Part shown: piece by piece, positions 6,844-9,904 of the stretch
Layout of the letters: every line of letters starts with the position of its first letter
Numbering within the stretch: position 1 is the stretch's first letter
Assembly (NCBI GenBank): GCA_016938425.1
Contig: JAFGUR010000124.1
Location: forward strand, 1-9,904
Length of the DNA stretch: 9,904 nucleotides
Source: Fusobacteriaceae bacterium
GTDB taxonomy: Bacteria; Fusobacteriota; Fusobacteriia; Fusobacteriales; Fusobacteriaceae
Direction: 5' to 3'
Translations under genes and position numbers: made by a program
The notes under the pieces: generated by a model
What the model was told of the DNA's origin: nothing
The model's input: only the letters and a program-made list of their open reading frames with translations
The model's database searches: none

Positions 6844-6874
6844 TTTTCCTCCATATATATCGATAAAAACTGTT

Positions 6875-6904
6875 TTGCGTATAACTATCTTAAAATATAC
6901 GCAA
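6875..6904. promoter_or_regulatory. Perfect inverted repeat, operator-like
   Basis: TTGCGTATA (6875-6883) and TATACGCAA (6896-6904) are exact reverse complements separated by 12 bases. The arms are 21 bases apart start to start, two helical turns, which suits a dimeric DNA-binding protein. The repeat lies 31 bases before the metallo-hydrolase ATG, inside its presumed leader. It could instead fold as an RNA hairpin. No regulator gene is in the window, and the function is inferred from form and place only. Confidence 0.45.
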
Positions 6905-7024
6905 TGAATTTTTTACGAGATTTTTTCTTGATTCTGAAAAAATATCTTTTATTTTATTCTACAGATTATTATATAAATTCACCCAGTATTCATAAGATTC
7001 CTTCAGTAGAAAATTGAACTTAAT
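6890..7024 (-). pseudogene. Coding-like relic upstream of the metallo-hydrolase gene, unknown family
   Basis: One minus-strand frame reads FLLKESYEYWVNLYNNL, a TAG (6959-6961), then NKIKDIFSESRKNLVKN and SLRIF before TAA (6890-6892). The composition and helical look on both sides of the single stop suggest the decayed end of a small protein, for example a lost regulator of the next gene. I recognise no family, and AT-rich DNA can give such frames by chance, so this is a weak call. Confidence 0.25.
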
Positions 7025-7050
7025 TCATTTTGTATAATCTTCTACCCTCA

Positions 7051-7079
7051 ACTATACCACTTCATTTTAACCTTTTCAA
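7051..7079 (-). promoter_or_regulatory. Putative sigma-70 promoter reading toward the metallo-hydrolase gene
   Basis: On the minus strand, TTGAAA (7074-7079), a 17-base spacer and TATAGT (7051-7056) give 5-of-6 matches in both boxes with ideal spacing. Transcription would start near 7044, about 200 bases before the metallo-hydrolase ATG, and would cross the relic at 6890-7024 and the inverted repeat at 6875-6904. It may originally have served the lost gene. Confidence 0.6.
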
Positions 7080-7091
7080 CAAAAACACCCT

Positions 7092-7150
7092 AAGTATTAC
7101 AATTTTAAAAAGACAATTATATTAAAGGTGCATTTAAAATTTCAATACTT
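7092..7150. repeat. 18-bp imperfect inverted repeat between divergent promoters
   Basis: The arm at 7092-7109 (AAGTATTACAATTTTAAA) and the reverse complement of 7133-7150 (AAGTATTGAAATTTTAAA) agree at 16 of 18 positions, around a 23-base loop. It has no T-tract, so it is not an obvious terminator. It could be a binding site, an RNA hairpin or the relic of a small element. Most paired bases are A/T, which lowers its significance. Confidence 0.45.
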
Positions 7151-7276
7151 CTAGTTTTTAAGATACCCAAACATTTACAAATTAACATAATTTAATTATA
7201 CCAATTTTTTCCGAAAATAAAAAGTTTTTTCCAAATAATTCTATATGAATTGTGAAATATATTTAACTTAAAACTA

Positions 7277-7305
7277 TTTAAATACTTTGAATTTTATGTT
7301 ATTAT
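7277..7305 (+). promoter_or_regulatory. Putative extended -10 promoter for clpS-clpA
   Basis: TATTAT (7300-7305) is preceded by TG and one base (extended -10), with TTTAAA (7277-7282) 17 bases upstream as a weak -35. Initiation near 7312 would leave a leader of about 20 bases carrying the GAGGTGG before the ATG at 7333. Confidence 0.5.
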
Positions 7306-7332
7306 AGTAAGAAGAAAATGATGAGGTGGTTT

Positions 7333-7635
7333 ATGAGTATTGAAGTAAAAGAAAAGGAAATAATAAAAGAAATATTAAAGGAACCTAGTTTATATAATGT
7401 GATTTTTCATAATGATGATTATACAACACAAGAGTTTGTTATAGAAGTACTTGTTGAAATTTTTCATAAAAATTTTAATGAAGCTCAGCAATTAATGATG
7501 GAAGTTCATAATAAAGGAGCTTCTGTAGTTGGAACTTATTCTTATGATATAGCTTTGACAAAATTGAATCATGTTACAAGGCTTGCAAGATCCCAAGGAT
7601 TTCCGCTTAAAGTTACAGTAGAGGAGGCTCAATAA
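7333..7635 (+). CDS. clpS: ATP-dependent Clp protease adaptor ClpS
   Basis: ClpS is the cytoplasmic adaptor that binds proteins with destabilising N-terminal residues (N-degrons) and delivers them to ClpA. The ATG at 7333 is chosen because GAGGTGG (7323-7329) lies just before it. The in-frame ATGs at 7318 and 7321 have no such site and would be almost at the mRNA start. This gives 100 residues, a usual length. The core shows LYNVIFHNDDYTTQEFV with Asn27 and Asp28, and His59 in EVHNKG; these match the residues that contact the N-degron amino group in E. coli ClpS. It ends with the family block RLARSQGFPLKVTVEEA. The first 18 residues are a charged extension like the one needed to engage ClpA. 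Its stop overlaps the clpA start by one base. Confidence 0.93.
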   Translation: MSIEVKEKEIIKEILKEPSLYNVIFHNDDYTTQEFVIEVLVEIFHKNFNEAQQLMMEVHNKGASVVGTYSYDIALTKLNHVTRLARSQGFPLKVTVEEAQ

Positions 7636-9857
7636 TGAGATTAGATAAAGACGCAAGTGAGGTTTTTACAAAAGCCTATGACACAGCATTAAAAAATAAA
7701 TTTGAATATATAACACCAGAATTTGTTTTGTTAGTAGCATTAGATAGTAGAAAGTTTTTTGAATTTTTACTTGATATGAATATTGATCCTTTAAAATTAA
7801 AAATGGATTTGGAAGAATATTTAGAAAAAGTAAATATTAGTCATAATAATATTGAACCAATAAATTCATCTTTACTTGACAGTATACTTAATAACGTTGC
7901 TTTCCAGAAAGCAGCAGCAGGAAAAGAACTATTAAATTTTACAGATATATTTTTAGGGATTTTTGAAGAGGATAAGACTCATGCAAGTTATTTCCTTAAA
8001 AAGCAAGGGTTAAAAAGAATAACAATTTTAGATTCGATTGTTAATAAAAATGTTGATAGTGTTGAATCTTCTGAATACTATGAAGACGAATATGATGAAG
8101 AAGATGATGAAGAAGATGAAATGTTTACTTCGTATTTGGAAAAATTTTGTGTAAATTTAACAGATAGAGCAATAGATGGAAATTTTGATCCAGTTATTGG
8201 AAGAGAAAAAGAGCTTAATAGAACTTTAGAAATTTTATTAAGAAGAAGTAAGTCTAATCCAATACATGTTGGGGAAGCAGGTGTAGGTAAAACTGCAATA
8301 GCTCAAGGATTGGCTCTTTTAATTGCTCAAGGGAAGGTACCGGATAGGCTTTTACAAGCAAAAATTTATTCGCTTGATATTGCAGCTCTTTTAGCTGGGA
8401 CTAAGTATAGAGGAGATTTTGAGGATAGAATAAAAAAATTATTAGGAGAATTAGGAAAAGAAGAAAATGTTATTTTGTATATTGATGAAATTCATAATTT
8501 GATGGGAGCAGGGGCTAATAATAATGGAGCAATGGATGCTTCAAACTTATTAAAACCCTATTTGGCGGAGCAGAATATAAAATTTATGGGTTCAACTACT
8601 TATGATGAATATAAAAAATTTATAGAAAAAGATAAAGCTTTTGCAAGAAGATTTCAGAAAATTGAAATTTTAGAGCCGTCAGTAGAAGACAGTATAAAAA
8701 TTTTACAAGGGCTTAAAAGTAAATATGAAGAACATCATAATGTAACCTATACAGAAGAAGCCTTAGAAGCAGCCTGTAAACTTTCAAATAAATATATAAG
8801 TGACAGACATTTACCAGATAAAGCTATTGATTTGATTGATGAAGCAGCAGCTTTTATTAGACTTACAAAAAATAATAAAAGAAAAATTAAGATTACAGTA
8901 AAAGAAATAGAAAAAACTATTGCTAAGCTGGCACGTATACCAGAAGAAAAGGTAGAAGAAAGCGAAGTTCATAAGTTATTAAAACTTGAAGAAAAAATGA
9001 AATCTGTAATTTTTGGACAAGATGGAGCAATAGAATCAGTTGTATCAGCCATAAAAAGAGCTCGTGCTGGGTTAAATGAAGAAACTAAACCTATAGCTTC
9101 TTTACTTTTTGTTGGAAGAACTGGAGTAGGTAAAACAGAATTAGCTAGACAACTATCTAAGAACATGGATATTCCATTATTAAGATATGATATGAGTGAA
9201 TATCAAGAAAAACATAGTATAGCTAAACTGATAGGGACTGCACCTGGTTATGTAGGGTATGAAGAGGGAGGACTTTTAATTGATGCAGTTAGAAAAAATC
9301 CTCACAGTATTTTACTTTTAGACGAAATTGAAAAGGCACATGAAGATATTTATAATATTCTTCTTCAAATAATGGATTATGCAACATTGACAGAAAACAG
9401 TGGAAGAAAAGCTGATTTTAGAAATGTTGTTATAATTATGACATCAAATGCAGGTGCAAGTGATAGTACTCGTTTATCAGTTGGATTTGGAAGTACTCAG
9501 TATGGAGAAGGTAGTATTGATAATGCCATTAAAAAACAGTTTACTCCTGAATTTAGAAATAGAATTAATAAAGTTGTTTTATTCAATCCTTTATCTGAAA
9601 AAATGGCTAAAGACATTGTTGTTAATAAACTTTCTGATTTTATAAAGTTACTTAAGAACAAAAATATAGATATTAAGGTAGAAGATGAAGTTTATGATTT
9701 TATTACAAAAAAAGCATTTTCACCTATTTATGGAGCAAGAGAAATTGAGAGATTTATAGATAAAAATGTTAAAGATAAATTTGTTGATTTGATTTTATTT
9801 GGGAAAACTGAAAGTAAAACTTTAGTTGTAGATAACAATGAAATATTTGTTAAATAG
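7635..9857 (+). CDS. clpA: ATP-dependent Clp protease ATP-binding subunit ClpA
   Basis: ClpA is a hexameric AAA+ unfoldase that feeds substrates into ClpP. The 740 residues comprise an N-domain (1-140), an acidic linker (146-163, mostly Asp/Glu), D1 and D2. D1 has Walker A GEAGVGKT (213-220), pore loop KYRG (257-260) and Walker B ILYIDE (280-285). D2 has Walker A GRTGVGKT (494-501), pore loop GYVG (538-541), Walker B ILLLDE (559-564), sensor-1 Asn605, arginine-finger region FRNR (640-643) and sensor-2 GAR (700-702). No long coiled-coil middle domain lies between D1 and D2, which excludes ClpB and ClpC. SVGF (615-618) matches the IGF/IGL-type ClpP-docking loop. A GAGGAGG (7621-7627) inside the end of clpS and the TAATG overlap indicate coupled translation with the adaptor. 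clpP is not in the window. Confidence 0.95.
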   Translation: MRLDKDASEVFTKAYDTALKNKFEYITPEFVLLVALDSRKFFEFLLDMNIDPLKLKMDLEEYLEKVNISHNNIEPINSSLLDSILNNVAFQKAAAGKELLNFTDIFLGIFEEDKTHASYFLKKQGLKRITILDSIVNKNVDSVESSEYYEDEYDEEDDEEDEMFTSYLEKFCVNLTDRAIDGNFDPVIGREKELNRTLEILLRRSKSNPIHVGEAGVGKTAIAQGLALLIAQGKVPDRLLQAKIYSLDIAALLAGTKYRGDFEDRIKKLLGELGKEENVILYIDEIHNLMGAGANNNGAMDASNLLKPYLAEQNIKFMGSTTYDEYKKFIEKDKAFARRFQKIEILEPSVEDSIKILQGLKSKYEEHHNVTYTEEALEAACKLSNKYISDRHLPDKAIDLIDEAAAFIRLTKNNKRKIKITVKEIEKTIAKLARIPEEKVEESEVHKLLKLEEKMKSVIFGQDGAIESVVSAIKRARAGLNEETKPIASLLFVGRTGVGKTELARQLSKNMDIPLLRYDMSEYQEKHSIAKLIGTAPGYVGYEEGGLLIDAVRKNPHSILLLDEIEKAHEDIYNILLQIMDYATLTENSGRKADFRNVVIIMTSNAGASDSTRLSVGFGSTQYGEGSIDNAIKKQFTPEFRNRINKVVLFNPLSEKMAKDIVVNKLSDFIKLLKNKNIDIKVEDEVYDFITKKAFSPIYGAREIERFIDKNVKDKFVDLILFGKTESKTLVVDNNEIFVK

Positions 9858-9867
9858 GGAGGTGTTT

Positions 9868-9904
9868 ATGTATATAGGGTTAATAGTATCTCTTGTTTTT
9901 ATAT
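9868..9904 (+). CDS. Start of a further gene, cut by the window edge
   Basis: An ATG at 9868 follows GGGAGGTG (9857-9864), ten bases after the clpA stop, so it is probably a third gene of the clpSA unit. Only 12 complete codons are visible, MYIGLIVSLVFI. They are strongly hydrophobic and look like a membrane segment or signal peptide. No family can be assigned. Confidence 0.6.
   Translation, partial: MYIGLIVSLVFI

Larger units (their letters stand above)
6844..7332. other. Divergent intergenic region between the metallo-hydrolase gene and clpS
   Basis: This 489-base region has no intact gene. It holds, from left to right, a perfect 9-bp inverted repeat (6875-6904), a coding-like relic on the minus strand (6890-7024), a minus-strand promoter (7051-7079), an 18-bp imperfect inverted repeat (7092-7150), an AT-rich stretch where I see nothing (about 7151-7276), and the clpS promoter (7277-7305). 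Short plus-strand frames here have no ribosome site and look like chance. Confidence 0.6.

Noticed and set aside
6832..7017. Plus-strand frame of 61 codons in the intergenic region
   Set aside because: It has no ribosome site, begins antisense to the hydrolase start and crosses the inverted repeat; a chance frame in AT-rich DNA is the simpler view.
5495..7332. A new defence or toxin-antitoxin system in the gene-poor zone
   Set aside because: The zone holds only broken frames, one intact hydrolase and small repeats; no paired small genes, array or effector domain can be supported.
9448..9645. Frame of 65 codons overlapping clpA on the same strand
   Set aside because: It lies wholly within the conserved D2 region of clpA and is out of frame with it, with no ribosome site.

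Overview
The window is very AT-rich (by eye about 28% G+C). Ribosome binding sites are strong AGGAGG/GAGGTG types. It carries clpS-clpA, with a ClpA-type rather than ClpC-type ATPase, next to ordinary low-GC housekeeping genes. That combination points to the Fusobacteriota (Fusobacterium or a close relative) rather than a Firmicute, where ClpC would be expected. This placement is inference; the window holds no rRNA or other marker.

Layout. (1) Positions 62-2556, plus strand: a complete methionine ABC importer, metN-metI-metQ. The genes overlap or abut, and the unit is closed by a strong hairpin at 2579-2600. (2) Positions 2584-5494, minus strand: a probable transcription unit read from a promoter near 5535-5562. 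It runs SAM-dependent methyltransferase, NTP_transf_6 nucleotidyltransferase, a 65-codon leftover of a HATPase_c_4/AlbA_2-type protein, then dinB (DNA polymerase IV). It meets the met operon at the shared hairpin, and the last dinB codons lie inside that hairpin. (3) Positions 5495-6075: no intact gene. It holds two recognisable gene relics on the minus strand (the start of a zinc-type/quinone oxidoreductase, and an unidentified reading frame broken by a 4-bp tandem duplication) and a less AT-rich patch with a perfect small hairpin. (4) Positions 6076-6843, minus strand: an intact metallo-beta-lactamase-fold hydrolase. (5) Positions 6844-7332: a divergent intergenic region with a perfect 9-bp inverted repeat, a coding-like relic, a good minus-strand promoter, an 18-bp imperfect inverted repeat and a plus-strand promoter for clpS. 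(6) Positions 7333-9857, plus strand: clpS-clpA, the N-degron adaptor and its AAA+ unfoldase, overlapping by one base. A further gene starts at 9868 and runs off the window.

The intact genes are mainly housekeeping: methionine uptake, translesion synthesis and regulated proteolysis. I see no CRISPR array, phage module, intact insertion sequence, tRNA or rRNA, and no convincing new multi-gene system. The items most worth a second look are the gene relics of the central accessory zone (3732-3929, 5594-5970, 6890-7024), the dinB end that doubles as a bidirectional terminator, the TTG start of metN, and the operator-like inverted repeat ahead of the metallo-hydrolase gene.
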